Below are positions 14,593 through 22,862 of a stretch of 64,000 bases of DNA, one piece after another. Below the pieces are notes generated by a model. It saw only the letters and a program-made list of their open reading frames with translations, searched no databases and was not told the DNA's origin. A program made the translations under genes and the position numbers. Within the stretch, counting starts at the first letter, position 1. Each line of letters opens with the position of its first letter. Source of the DNA: Nesterenkonia ebinurensis (GTDB lineage: Bacteria; Actinomycetota; Actinomycetes; Actinomycetales; Micrococcaceae); contig NZ_VWNF01000001.1 in NCBI RefSeq assembly GCF_008711175.1, positions 1 through 64,000 of the forward strand, in the 5' to 3' direction.

Positions 14593-15756
14593 TCAACGAT
14601 CAGCGGGGAGGCCGTTGACTTTCATGCGGCTGTGCAGCTGGTACCACGCCGTGAGGCTCATGACTGCGGCAATGAAGAAGACTGCAGGGAGGCCGATGTG
14701 GTCAGCCAGGGCACCCGCAATGGGCGAACCGAGGGTCTGACCGACTCCCAGACCAAAGAAGGACAATGTGACCCCGCGTGCGGGTGACTCCGTGAAGAGC
14801 AGTGCGGCCCACAGGATGCAGATACCGGTCAGAGCCATGAAGGTCGCACCGAAGATCGATGCTGAGATCAGCGAGATCACCGGACCGGTAGACGGTAAAG
14901 CCAAGAGCACTAGACCGATCGCCCACACGCTCCAGATCACGAGATTGGCCCTGGTCAGCCCGTATCGGTGGCACAGACCGCCTGCCACTCCCCCGAGAGG
15001 TCCTGCGATGCCGATGGTCAACCAGAACCAGGCTGAGAAGTGATCGCTTAGCCCGGCTTGCACCACTCGTTCGACCGAGAAATTCCAGTACGGCGCGCTG
15101 GTCAGTCCTAACAGGACTGAGTTGACCAACAGCGGCATAAGTCCTGGTCGCAGCAAGGGGCCGGCAACCGGAGTGTTCGCATTCCTGCCGGCCAGTTTGG
15201 GAAGAGCGATAAGGGCCATGATGGTGATCGCCGAAGCGATGAGCCCGAACCCCAGCCATGTTTCGCGCCACCCGAACACCAATACCGGGGTGAAGGCCGA
15301 GGCGGTCAATCCGAAACTGGTGCCGGTGTTCGCCCAGGTCTGTGCTTGAGCACGCACACCTGGACTCACCGAGTAGGTGATGAGTTCCGCCACTGCGGGT
15401 GAGACGAGACCGGCACTGGCACCAGCGATCAACAAGCCGCATGCGAAAACAGGAAGAAGCTCAGACACGCTCATCGTCATTAACCCGATGGCCGCACAAG
15501 CACCGGCCATGATCGCCGTCGTCCGCGCGGATCGGCCTGCAAGTCTGGGTGCGGCAAGCAGTCCCAGGGTGTAGCCCAATGTCGACACACCCCCGAGGAG
15601 ACCCAAGCCGGTGGCGTTGAGGGCGAAGTCCACCGCGAACTGTGGAACGAAGAGACCATAGGCATAGCGGCCAAAGCCGTAGCACACCGCGATCACACTG
15701 GCACCCAACGCCGCAGTCACCGTCCACCGCTGCGCGCTACTCACCTTGGCCCTCAC
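14593..15756 (-). CDS. MFS transporter (YbfB/YjiJ-like)
   Basis: This is a 12-segment major facilitator of about 385 residues. The N-terminus AVCYGFGRYAYGLFVPQFAV is characteristic of the YbfB/YjiJ branch. The C-terminal half has SFFGLGVGQTLGSPIAGALA and a final short cytoplasmic tail. The start is GTG 15756 or GTG 15744; the second has GAGGG 5 nt upstream and may be the true one. It is divergent from a TetR gene 150 nt away, which suggests a regulated efflux pump. The substrate is unknown. Confidence 0.85.
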   Translation of the reverse strand: MRAKVSSAQRWTVTAALGASVIAVCYGFGRYAYGLFVPQFAVDFALNATGLGLLGGVSTLGYTLGLLAAPRLAGRSARTTAIMAGACAAIGLMTMSVSELLPVFACGLLIAGASAGLVSPAVAELITYSVSPGVRAQAQTWANTGTSFGLTASAFTPVLVFGWRETWLGFGLIASAITIMALIALPKLAGRNANTPVAGPLLRPGLMPLLVNSVLLGLTSAPYWNFSVERVVQAGLSDHFSAWFWLTIGIAGPLGGVAGGLCHRYGLTRANLVIWSVWAIGLVLLALPSTGPVISLISASIFGATFMALTGICILWAALLFTESPARGVTLSFFGLGVGQTLGSPIAGALADHIGLPAVFFIAAVMSLTAWYQLHSRMKVNGLPADR

Positions 15757-15861
15757 ATCGAGGAGTCCAGGTGGTCCGCTGGTCCAGCATGTTCACGCTG
15801 ACACGACCTGAACCCACTCCCTCTGCGTTCGACAGGAACACGCGCCTCGCATTCATGGTTA

Positions 15862-15877
15862 CACTGTTCTGTAAAGT
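15862..15877. promoter_or_regulatory. short inverted repeat between MFS and TetR genes
   Basis: TTACA-N6-TGTAA lies in the 150-bp divergent spacer, with TAAGGT and TATACA -10-like boxes shortly after it before the TetR GTG start. It is a candidate TetR operator, but the arms are only 5 bp. Confidence 0.35.
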
Positions 15878-15906
15878 CACCACGTCAGCGTAAGGTATAC
15901 AGACCT

Positions 15907-16515
15907 GTGAATGCAAAGATTCCTGATCCAAACACCCTCACACCCAGCGCCCGGCGCATTCTCGAGACGGCCTCCACGCTGTTCTACGAGGGAGGCATCA
16001 CCGCGGTCGGCGTCGACGTGATCGCTGAGCGCTCGGGGGTGACCAAGCGGACCCTCTACAACCGCTTCGGGTCCAAGGACGTCCTGGTGGCCACCTATCT
16101 CCTGAACCGGGAGATGCGGTGGCGCCACCTTGTCGAGACGGCCGTCTCAGACCCAGAGCTGACGGCGATCGAGCGGGTCACTGCACCGTTTGACGCTCTA
16201 GGCGAATGGGTCCAACAGAGTCCTCGCGGCTGCGCGTTCATCAACGCACTCGCCGAACTCCCTGACCCCGAACATCCCGCCCATCGCGTAGCAGCCGAAG
16301 AGAAGCGCTGGCTGTGCAGTCTGTTCGAACGACTCGCGAACGATGCACACATAACAAACCCGGCCGACCTAGCCAAGCAGCTGGTGTGCCTCCATGAAGG
16401 GGCGTTGGCCATGCGCGCCGCGCTGCCCGAGATCGACAGCGTCACCATCGCCAAGGACACCGCACGCTACCTCATAGCCGCCGCCACAACTTCAAGCACC
16501 AATATCAGGGCTTAA
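15907..16515 (+). CDS. TetR-family transcriptional regulator
   Basis: This 202-residue protein has a TetR DNA-binding domain at residues 12-60: ARRILETASTLFYEGGITAV, GVDVIAERSGVTKRTLYNRF and GSKDVLVATYL. The C-terminal ligand domain begins near MRWRHLVE and has CAFINALAELPDPEHPAH, a pattern seen in the YcdC/AcrR-like group. The start is GTG 15907. It is divergent from the MFS gene and probably represses it. Confidence 0.87.
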   Translation: MNAKIPDPNTLTPSARRILETASTLFYEGGITAVGVDVIAERSGVTKRTLYNRFGSKDVLVATYLLNREMRWRHLVETAVSDPELTAIERVTAPFDALGEWVQQSPRGCAFINALAELPDPEHPAHRVAAEEKRWLCSLFERLANDAHITNPADLAKQLVCLHEGALAMRAALPEIDSVTIAKDTARYLIAAATTSSTNIRA

Positions 16516-16793
16516 AGACGAACCGCGCTAACTGTGGAGACTCACCCTGCTACCTACCCGGGGCGTTTTCTACTCGGCGCACTGCCTCGTCAACGATGTG
16601 CCGCGATGCGGTAAAGCCAACTGCGCCTGTTCCTGTACTGATAAGTTCCGTCGTATCGGGATGCCGGAGGCTGACAGGCGGTTTGTGTCCTATTACGCCT
16701 GGTTTAAGTGACGCGCAGTCTCCTAGTGCATGGGTAGCTGCGATACCGACAGCCTCTTCCCTCGCTTCATCTTTCTGAGCGATTGGGGTCCGA
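16516..16793. other. intergenic region between TetR and hydrolase genes
   Basis: No gene is firmly supported. A minus-strand frame (16550-16822) encodes STGTGAVGFTASRHIVDEAV near its end and could be a fragment of a lost enzyme, but it starts inside the hydrolase gene and matches no family I can name. Confidence 0.3.
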
Positions 16794-17666
16794 TCAGCGT
16801 GAGGTGTGGGCGATGACCTCATCGATCGTCAAGTCCCAGAGAGGTTCGGGCGGGTATTGATGGCCCATGCCTGGCAGTGACACTAGTCGGGCATGGGCTA
16901 TCTCTGCGGCCAGGGCCTCGCCATGCGCATAGGGAAACAGCGGGTCCTCGGTTCCGTGGAGCACCAGTGTCGGTGCGGTGATCTCGTTCAGCTGTTTCTG
17001 TGTGGGCTGGCCGCTGTCCAGGATCCAGTGGTTGGTCTGCATAGCAGCCATGTTCGTGGTGCGGTCATAGCAGCGGGCCGCGATGCGCCGCATTCGCTCG
17101 GCGTCGAACGGCACGCTGCCGGTGAATAGCCGCTCACCCTCGACCATCGCCTCGATGGCGGCCGCGCGGTCCGACCAGTCCGGACCGTCATCATCGACGG
17201 CGAACACCGCGGCCAACCGGGGCTCCATGGGCGGCAACTCGGGCCGATTCTGTGGAGCGGCGACGGCGGGGGTTGTCGACTGCAACACGAGGCTAACGGC
17301 CCGCTGGGGGTGGTCGAGGGCGAGCCTTTGCGCGATAGCCCCACCCATCGAGACACCGACCAGATGCGCCGCTCCTACGCTGAAACCGTCGAGTACGACA
17401 AGCGCATCAGCTATCAGTTCCGTGCTGGTGTAGCCGGGTTCCCCGACTGGATAAGTGGTGGAGCGCCCGGTGTCGCGTAGGTCGTAGCGGATCACGTACC
17501 GATCGGCATCTGCCAGGCGCGAGCAGAACTCGTCTTCCCAGAAGTCCATGGAGGTCGCCGCACCGCCGATCAGCAGAACCGCCGGGTCATCGGGGCGACC
17601 GAACGCCTCCGCGCAGATCCGCGCATCACCTGAGGATACGAACTGTTCACCGGATCGGAGAGTCAT
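16794..17666 (-). CDS. alpha/beta hydrolase, serine nucleophile
   Basis: This 290-residue alpha/beta hydrolase has the oxyanion region LLIGGAATSMDFWEDEF, RYDLRDTGRSTTYPVGEPGY, the nucleophile elbow LVGVSMGGAIAQRLA (Ser), the acid in LVLHGTEDPLFPYAHG and the His in LPGMGHQYPPE. The GYTSTELIADALVVLDGFSV stretch is common in the aclacinomycin-methylesterase-like group (RdmC type). ATG 17666 has AGGAG at 7 nt. It is divergent from the HxlR gene with a palindrome between. The physiological ester is unknown. Confidence 0.85.
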   Translation of the reverse strand: MTLRSGEQFVSSGDARICAEAFGRPDDPAVLLIGGAATSMDFWEDEFCSRLADADRYVIRYDLRDTGRSTTYPVGEPGYTSTELIADALVVLDGFSVGAAHLVGVSMGGAIAQRLALDHPQRAVSLVLQSTTPAVAAPQNRPELPPMEPRLAAVFAVDDDGPDWSDRAAAIEAMVEGERLFTGSVPFDAERMRRIAARCYDRTTNMAAMQTNHWILDSGQPTQKQLNEITAPTLVLHGTEDPLFPYAHGEALAAEIAHARLVSLPGMGHQYPPEPLWDLTIDEVIAHTSR

Positions 17667-17690
17667 AACAGAACTCCTAACTATCATAGA

Positions 17691-17706
17691 TATAGTATTT
17701 ACTATA
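17691..17706. promoter_or_regulatory. palindromic operator in the hydrolase/HxlR divergon
   Basis: TATAGTA-TT-TACTATA is a perfect 7-2-7 palindrome, 24 bp upstream of the hydrolase start and 26 bp upstream of the HxlR start. Its AT-rich symmetric form and position fit an HxlR binding site overlapping both promoters. Confidence 0.6.
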
Positions 17707-17732
17707 CTTAAAATAGTCTAGTGAGGTGACTG

Positions 17733-18419
17733 ATGGCTAGAACCTATGGCGAGGGATGTCCGATCGCCCTGTCGCTCGACATCCTGGGCGAGCGGTGGGC
17801 GCTGCTGGTCGTGCGTGAACTGCGACTGGGTCCACGCCGCTACCGCGACCTCCAGGAAGCACTGCCAGGCATCACCCCGGCCGTGCTTTCACGACGGTTG
17901 AAGGAGCTGGAGGAGACCGGGGTTCTGCGCCGTCGTCAGCTGCCACCACCGGCGTCGGCCCAGGTCTATGAACTCACCACCTGGGGTGCGGAGCTGGAAC
18001 CGGTCTTCCAAGCGCTCGCCCGTTGGGGCGTTCGCTCCCCGGTGGTGCCGCTGACCGGCGAGATCAGTGCCGACTCTGCCATGCTGGGCCTGCGCACGTT
18101 CTTCAACGCCGATGACCGAGATCATCAGCCGTGGACGGCGACCTACGAGGTCTGGCTCGATCGTGAACCGTACCGGTTGAACGTCGATAACGGACGGCTG
18201 GTCGAGGTGGCTCGCGGGCCGTCACCCGACAGACCTGCGGATGTCGTGGTACACACCACCAAGAACACCTGGCAAGCAGTACTGGGGCGCAAACAGACAC
18301 TGAGCGAGGCCACTGCTGCCGGACTGCTCGAGGTAACCGGAGACTTCGATACTCTTCAACTCCTCATCGACGCACCGACGCGTATCCCGACCTCAGGACG
18401 GCACACGCCGGAAGGCTGA
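17733..18419 (+). CDS. HxlR-family regulator with C-terminal SCP2-like domain
   Basis: This 228-residue protein has an HxlR winged helix at about residues 5-95: CPIALSLDILGERWALLVVR, GPRRYRDLQEALPGITPAVL, SRRLKELEETGVLRRRQLPP, VYELTTWGAEL. The C-terminal part (DREPYRLNVDNGRLVEVARG, ATAAGLLEVTGD) resembles the SCP2 sterol-carrier domain fused to many actinobacterial HxlR proteins. ATG 17733 follows GAGGTG. It is divergent from the hydrolase it probably controls. Confidence 0.87.
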   Translation: MARTYGEGCPIALSLDILGERWALLVVRELRLGPRRYRDLQEALPGITPAVLSRRLKELEETGVLRRRQLPPPASAQVYELTTWGAELEPVFQALARWGVRSPVVPLTGEISADSAMLGLRTFFNADDRDHQPWTATYEVWLDREPYRLNVDNGRLVEVARGPSPDRPADVVVHTTKNTWQAVLGRKQTLSEATAAGLLEVTGDFDTLQLLIDAPTRIPTSGRHTPEG

Positions 18420-18456
18420 ATCACCCGCACTCAGAATAAGCACCCAGGAGGTTTAA

Positions 18457-18819
18457 GCTGGTCAACCTGTCACTGGGCTGCACTCGGCACTGTCGTGGTT
18501 CGCCGCCCCAGGCACCGGCTCCTACTCCGTTGCCAAAGCTGCGGAGTGGAACATGACCAATGGTGTACGCCTGGAGCTCGCGGCTCAGGACACCCTCGTT
18601 CAGGGTGTCCTCCTCGGCGCTGCCAACACGGACATCGCCCCCGGATATGACGGACCCAAGATCAATCCCCGCGAGGTGCCGCGCCTCTCACTCGATGGCC
18701 TGGCCGCCGGATCGATCGAGGTGATCGTCGATAACTGGACCGCTATGGTAAAAGCATCACTGGCCGGCGACCCCGCCTCGTTCTATGCACAGATCACCGA
18801 ACTGCTCGGCACGAACTGA
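18457..18819 (+). pseudogene. short-chain dehydrogenase (SDR), C-terminal fragment
   Basis: The frame carries the second half of an SDR: SALSWFAAPGTGSYSVAKAA with the catalytic Ser and the Tyr-x-x-x-Lys pair (YSVAK), NMTNGVRLELAAQDTLVQGV, and a C-terminus ending ITELLGTN. The Rossmann N-terminal half (TGxxxGxG) is absent and the frame breaks just upstream: V-N-L before the serine strand is in another frame and a TAA occurs at 18454. It is a truncated and frameshifted remnant. An in-frame ATG at 18553 would leave no active site. Confidence 0.7.
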
Positions 18820-18925
18820 GCGAACTTCGCCGATGATGTCGCTGAAGACAACACCACCGCTGATCAGGCCTGGGCGCTCACTAGGCCGCCAGCCTGAAAC
18901 TCACAGGGATCAGCCAAATCCCTGC

Positions 18926-18943
18926 AATCCCACCTACATTTTC
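18926..18943 (+). repeat. 18-nt motif shared with 8736-8753 (copy 2)
   Basis: AATCCCACCTACATTTTC differs in one base from the copy at 8736. It is preceded by a perfect hairpin, CAGGGAT-N7-ATCCCTG (18904-18924). It lies in the 290-bp gap between the SDR remnant and the TetR gene, which holds no supported gene. Confidence 0.45.
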
Positions 18944-19108
18944 CCCACGAGATATGACGACTGACCTGGACGTATAGCGACTCTTGCGACCGGATGGTCG
19001 ATCAGATCCGCAGCTTCCTTCACGGACGTGGCCTAACGAGTCATCAGGAGTTGCTGACGGTGCCGCTATACTAATGTGAGCGGTGCTAACTCTTGGGAAG
19101 GGGTGACT

Positions 19109-19687
19109 TTGCTTACGATGTCGAGGAAGTCCGGCTATCACCACGGTGATCTGCGAGCGGCGCTGGTTGCCGCCGGGATCGAGATGCTTGAGGCTGGCGA
19201 GCCGTTCTCGTTGCGGGCACTCGCCCGTCGAGCAGGTGTGTCAACAGCCGCCCCGTACCGGCATTTCGCAGACCGCGAGGCGCTGGAGTCTGCGTTGGCC
19301 GTCCAAGGACTAAGGGAGTTGATGAGCGAACTCACCTCAGGCAGGCCCGTTTCTTCGTCCGTTGCCGAGGTCACCGAGCTTGCTGCCGGCTATGTGCGCT
19401 TCGCGCTGCGGCGGCCCGCATTATTCCGACTCATGTTCGGGCAAGCGTGCGACGATGAGGATGACCAGAGAGTGGCTGCAGCCGGTGCGCTGCATGATTA
19501 TCTCGAATCGGTCATGGCCGAGGTCTTTCCACAGTCCGATCCGGTCGCCATGGCCACCGCCGGGTGGTCGCTCGCCCACGGACTGGCCTTCCTCCACCTC
19601 GATGGCAAGCTCCCCAACACCGACCAGTCCGCCATTGACCAACGCGTGCGCTCGACGTTCGCCGTTGTTTTCCCATCCGCCGTCTAG
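19109..19687 (+). CDS. TetR-family regulator (WHG-domain type)
   Basis: This protein of about 192 residues opens with SRKSGYHHGDLRAALVAAG, the hallmark of TetR proteins with a C-terminal WHG domain. The helix-turn-helix is FSLRALARRAGVSTAAPYRH followed by FADREALESAL; the C-terminal domain has ALRRPALFRLMFG. TTG 19109 is favoured because AAGGGG lies about 6 nt upstream; ATG 19118 and GTG 19076 are alternatives. A TATACT box at 19067 and an inverted repeat CCGCT-N11-AGCGG flank the start, fitting autoregulation. It heads a run with the DJ-1 and epimerase genes. Confidence 0.84.
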   Translation: MLTMSRKSGYHHGDLRAALVAAGIEMLEAGEPFSLRALARRAGVSTAAPYRHFADREALESALAVQGLRELMSELTSGRPVSSSVAEVTELAAGYVRFALRRPALFRLMFGQACDDEDDQRVAAAGALHDYLESVMAEVFPQSDPVAMATAGWSLAHGLAFLHLDGKLPNTDQSAIDQRVRSTFAVVFPSAV

Positions 19688-19706
19688 TCCAGAATCGAGG
19701 ACTTTT

Positions 19707-20393
19707 ATGAGCAAGCGCGTCCTGGTCGTCGTTACCAACGTCGACCACTATGAGACCGAGCCGTCGCACCCGACAGGGCTGTGGCTCTCGGAGCTGACCC
19801 ATGCCTACGACATTTTCGAAAAGCACAGCTTCGAGCAGACGATCGTGAGCCCCGCAGGCGGGAAGTCGCCGCTGGAGCCGCGGTCGCTGAAATTCCCCAA
19901 CTACGACAAATCCGCCAAAGCCTGGCGGAACAACCCAGCACGGATGGCACTGCTCGACGACACCACCAGCCCCGAGCAGATCGACTCCGCCGACTACGAC
20001 GCGATCTACCTCACCGGCGGCCACGCCGTGATGTTCGACTTCCCCGGCAGTGAGGGGCTGCAGCGGATCACACGAGAGATCTTCGAGCGCGGCGGTGTCG
20101 TAGGTGCGGTCTGCCACGGCTACGCCGGCCTGCTCGACACCACCCTCTCCGACGGCAGCTACCTGGTCGCCGGCCGCAACCTCACCGGGTTCTCCTGGCG
20201 CGAGGAAGTCCTGGCACGCGTGGACAAACTCCTGCCCTACAACGTCGAGGAGCAGATAAAGGAGCGTGGAGCGCTCTATTCGAAGGCGCTGCTGCCGTTC
20301 GTCTCCAACACGGTGGTCGATGGCAGGCTCGTCACCGGCCAGAACCCAGCATCGGCCAAGGAGACCGCCACCGAGGTCGCCGCACTCCTCTGA
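19707..20393 (+). CDS. DJ-1/PfpI-superfamily protein, Hsp31-like
   Basis: This 228-residue class I glutamine-amidotransferase-fold protein has HPTGLWLSELTHAYDIFE near the N-terminus, the long insertion typical of Hsp31/HchA-like members, YDAIYLTGGHAVMFDFPG, and the nucleophile elbow GAVCHGYAGLL with Cys-His. Relatives are chaperones, glyoxalase III enzymes or deglycases. ATG 19707 has CGAGG upstream, 20 nt after the TetR stop, so the gene is probably co-transcribed. Coupling with an NAD-dependent epimerase suggests a carbonyl-stress module (inference). Confidence 0.86.
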   Translation: MSKRVLVVVTNVDHYETEPSHPTGLWLSELTHAYDIFEKHSFEQTIVSPAGGKSPLEPRSLKFPNYDKSAKAWRNNPARMALLDDTTSPEQIDSADYDAIYLTGGHAVMFDFPGSEGLQRITREIFERGGVVGAVCHGYAGLLDTTLSDGSYLVAGRNLTGFSWREEVLARVDKLLPYNVEEQIKERGALYSKALLPFVSNTVVDGRLVTGQNPASAKETATEVAALL

Positions 20394-20440
20394 ACACCAC
20401 CGAGACCACACTCACACTTCAACCCGAAGGGCAGAACCGT

Positions 20441-21361
20441 ATGCAGACAGTGCTCGGATCAGGCGGCCAGATCGCCGAAGAGCTCACCCGCGAACTGCAC
20501 CGCAACTTCACCCACGACATCCGCCTGGTGAGCAGAACCCCCCGCAAGGTCCACGAGACCGACCAGCTCATACCCACTGACCTCATGGATGCCGAGGCGA
20601 CAGACAAGGCGGTAGCGGGAAGCGACATCGTCTACCTCACCGTGGGCCTGCCGATGAACTCCGGACTCTGGGAGCAGAAGTTCCCGACCATGATGGCCAA
20701 CACCATCGCCGCATGCCAGAAGCACGACAGCAAGCTCGTCTTCTTCGACAACACCTATATGTACCCGCGCACCGCAGCCCCACAGACTGAGGAGACCAGG
20801 TTCGTGCCCATAGGGCGCAAGGCCACCGTACGGGCACAGATCGCCACGATGCTGCTGACACAGATGGAGGCGGGCACGATCGAGGCGGTGATCTGCCGAG
20901 CACCTGAGTTCTACGGCCCCGGCAAGACCCAGAGCCTGACCAACTCGGCCATCTTCAACCGCATCAAGGCGGGTAAGCGTCCGGTGGTGCCTTTGAACGC
21001 GCGCACCCTGCGCAGCCTGATCTGGACCCCGGACGCCAGCCGGGCCATGGCGCTCATCGGCAACACGCCCGATGCCTACGGGCAGACCTGGCACCTGCCG
21101 ATCGACCAGGACCGCTTCACCTACCAGGACATGATCACCATCGCCTCGCAGATCACAGGCAATAAGGTCCGCTCCATGACCGTCCCCAGGTGGGCGTTCA
21201 AGCTCGGAGGGCTTGTGAGTCCAGCGGTCAGAGAAGCGGGAGAGCTACTGCCCCGCTACCGGCAGGACAACATCTTCGACTCCTCAAAGTTCACAGAGCG
21301 ATTCCCCGACTTCCAGACCACGAGCTATCGCCAGGGTCTCTCACACCTTCTTGCGGTCTAG
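20441..21361 (+). CDS. NAD-dependent epimerase/dehydratase-family protein
   Basis: This 306-residue extended SDR protein has the nucleotide site VLGSGGQIAEEL at the N-terminus (shortened and without leading residues), SDIVYLTVGLPMNSGLWEQK, FFDNTYMYPRTAAPQTEET with a Tyr-containing stretch but no standard YxxxK, VICRAPEFYGPG and the substrate region DRFTYQDMITIASQITG. ATG 20441 has GAAGGG upstream. It follows the DJ-1 gene after 47 nt. The reaction is unknown; the missing YxxxK suggests an atypical or non-oxidoreductase role. Confidence 0.8.
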   Translation: MQTVLGSGGQIAEELTRELHRNFTHDIRLVSRTPRKVHETDQLIPTDLMDAEATDKAVAGSDIVYLTVGLPMNSGLWEQKFPTMMANTIAACQKHDSKLVFFDNTYMYPRTAAPQTEETRFVPIGRKATVRAQIATMLLTQMEAGTIEAVICRAPEFYGPGKTQSLTNSAIFNRIKAGKRPVVPLNARTLRSLIWTPDASRAMALIGNTPDAYGQTWHLPIDQDRFTYQDMITIASQITGNKVRSMTVPRWAFKLGGLVSPAVREAGELLPRYRQDNIFDSSKFTERFPDFQTTSYRQGLSHLLAV

Positions 21362-21645
21362 TCAGGGCCTCCCGGCTGCCCTCATGAGACTCAACCATGA
21401 TCCTCGAATAGTGCAGCGCAGTGTCAATCGCAACGCCAGGCAGCTCGGCCTGCGGATTCTTGTGATTCGGCAGAGCCCCCTGTGTCGCGGGACAAGGTCG
21501 CACCGCGCTGACGCATGGGGAGGCTGGGTCTTCCTCAGCCCGCTGAGTGGGGAATGCCCCATGGGCCACCACAAAGCCTGAACCCCCTTTGCCCCTTCGC
21601 CTCGTGATGTGGCCGCCAGCACGTGGAGCAGACTAGGGTGAGGCC
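21362..21645. other. intergenic, no feature seen
   Basis: The 284 bases between the epimerase gene and the phosphatidylcholine synthase gene contain no reading frame with family signatures and no convincing terminator. Confidence 0.4.
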
Positions 21646-22449
21646 ATGTCTGCACCTCAATCCGGCTCGTGGCATCGCCTAGCGGCGATGTCGGTCCATG
21701 CCTATACAGCACTGGGTGTGGTCCTTGCCCTGCTGATGGTGCACATGTCCTATGCCGGTGAAGTTCAGATTGTGCTGTGGCTCTTCCTCGCCGCAATGAT
21801 CATCGACGGCTCTGACGGTTTCTTGGCGCGCCGTCTCCGCGTCAAGGAGGTGGTGCCGGGATTTGACGGTGCGCTGCTGGACAACATCATCGACTACATC
21901 ACCTATGCCTTTGCACCGATGGTGCTCCTGTGGAGCGCAGGCTATCTGCCGGGCGGTTGGCTCGGCGGCGTCGTGGCATCCGTGCCTCTGCTCGCGTCCT
22001 GCTATCAGTTCTGCCGCAGCGACGCGAAGACCGACGACCACTTCTTCGTCGGGTTCCCCAGCTACTGGAACATTGCGGCGTTTTACCTCATTGTCCTCGG
22101 CGCCAGCACTGCGGCGACCACCACCACGTTGCTTGTCCTGACAGTGCTCGTCTTCGTTCCGGTCAAGTACGTCTACCCCTCCCGAACCGAGACCGCGTGG
22201 TGGCCGACCATGACGCTCACCACGCTGTGGTTGGGCCTATACGCACTGATTCTTGTGCAGTACCCCTCACCGAGCCTGTGGCTGATCGCCTTGTCCGGCG
22301 GCTACCTGCTCTACTACGCAGTCCTGAGCCTGCACCTGACGCTGAATCGGCGAAGTCAGGATCGGAGTGCGGCGGGCTCAGCCAGGGCGGGTGACAGAAA
22401 CATTCACGGGCAAGTCCCTATGAGCATCTTCGTGAGGCGGAGGCGATAA
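21646..22449 (+). CDS. pcs: phosphatidylcholine synthase (CDP-alcohol phosphatidyltransferase family)
   Basis: This 267-residue protein has about eight membrane segments. The catalytic motif reads DGFLARR at about residue 57, followed by G-ALL-D-NII-D. The spacing is DG-x2-AR-x12-G-x3-D-x3-D, the wide spacing reported for bacterial phosphatidylcholine synthases rather than the x8 form of other CDP-alcohol transferases. The following YAFAPMVLLWSAGYLPGG, FCRSDAKTDDHFFVGFPSYW and FVPVKYVYPSRT stretches also fit Pcs. It would join CDP-diacylglycerol and choline in the membrane. The basic tail of about 25 residues is unusual. Confidence 0.82.
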   Translation: MSAPQSGSWHRLAAMSVHAYTALGVVLALLMVHMSYAGEVQIVLWLFLAAMIIDGSDGFLARRLRVKEVVPGFDGALLDNIIDYITYAFAPMVLLWSAGYLPGGWLGGVVASVPLLASCYQFCRSDAKTDDHFFVGFPSYWNIAAFYLIVLGASTAATTTTLLVLTVLVFVPVKYVYPSRTETAWWPTMTLTTLWLGLYALILVQYPSPSLWLIALSGGYLLYYAVLSLHLTLNRRSQDRSAAGSARAGDRNIHGQVPMSIFVRRRR

Positions 22450-22862
22450 CACGAAACTCCGCTCTCACACGGGGCACAGCCGAGATCGCCAACTCATCAG
22501 CCGGTGGCCTCATTGCGGCCATGAGTCAATGACGTCGCCGAGTGTAGTTGTTATCTCGCGTGCCTCAGCGCCTAATGGAAAGTACACCCCGGTTGACAAG
22601 ACTCTGTCAGCGTATCCGTCCTGACTCGTTGCGCCCACCACGAGGACCTAAGACTCTTCTGAACGATGTGTCAGATAGCGTCCTGTCACCGGGACAGTTC
22701 ACCGGAGGGGTCTTACGGGACACCCACTCTGGGCTCTTGCCGTTATGCCAGGTCACGGCCGGTGTGACCGGTAGGGGTTCCCCTGTGGTGCGGATCGGGC
22801 GTGTTCACTAGCGGTTAGCTTAGTAGTGGTTGCTCGTGTTGCGTAGATGCCGGAGTCTGCTC
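22450..22862. other. non-coding region with a yifB-junction-like repeat
   Basis: No gene is supported in 413 bases. Positions 22542-22566 repeat the junction sequence found in the truncated yifB gene (separate entry). Two hairpins are visible: GGTCAC (22751-22756) with GTGACC (22764-22769), and AGGGG-TT-CCCCT (22773-22784). These may terminate the convergent pcs and MFS transcripts, but neither has a T-run. Confidence 0.4.
22542..22566 (+). repeat. imperfect 25-nt direct repeat flanking the MFS gene, left copy
   Basis: This copy matches 24242-24266 at 22 of 25 positions; the shared core is ATCTCGCGTGC. The right copy lies exactly where yifB loses similarity to its family. The 1.7 kb between holds one MFS gene. 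The repeats could be attachment or target-site copies from stacked insertions. Confidence 0.55.

Noticed and set aside
16550-16822. 90-codon minus-strand frame downstream of the hydrolase gene
   Set aside because: It begins inside the hydrolase coding region and matches no family; it may be debris but cannot be called a gene.
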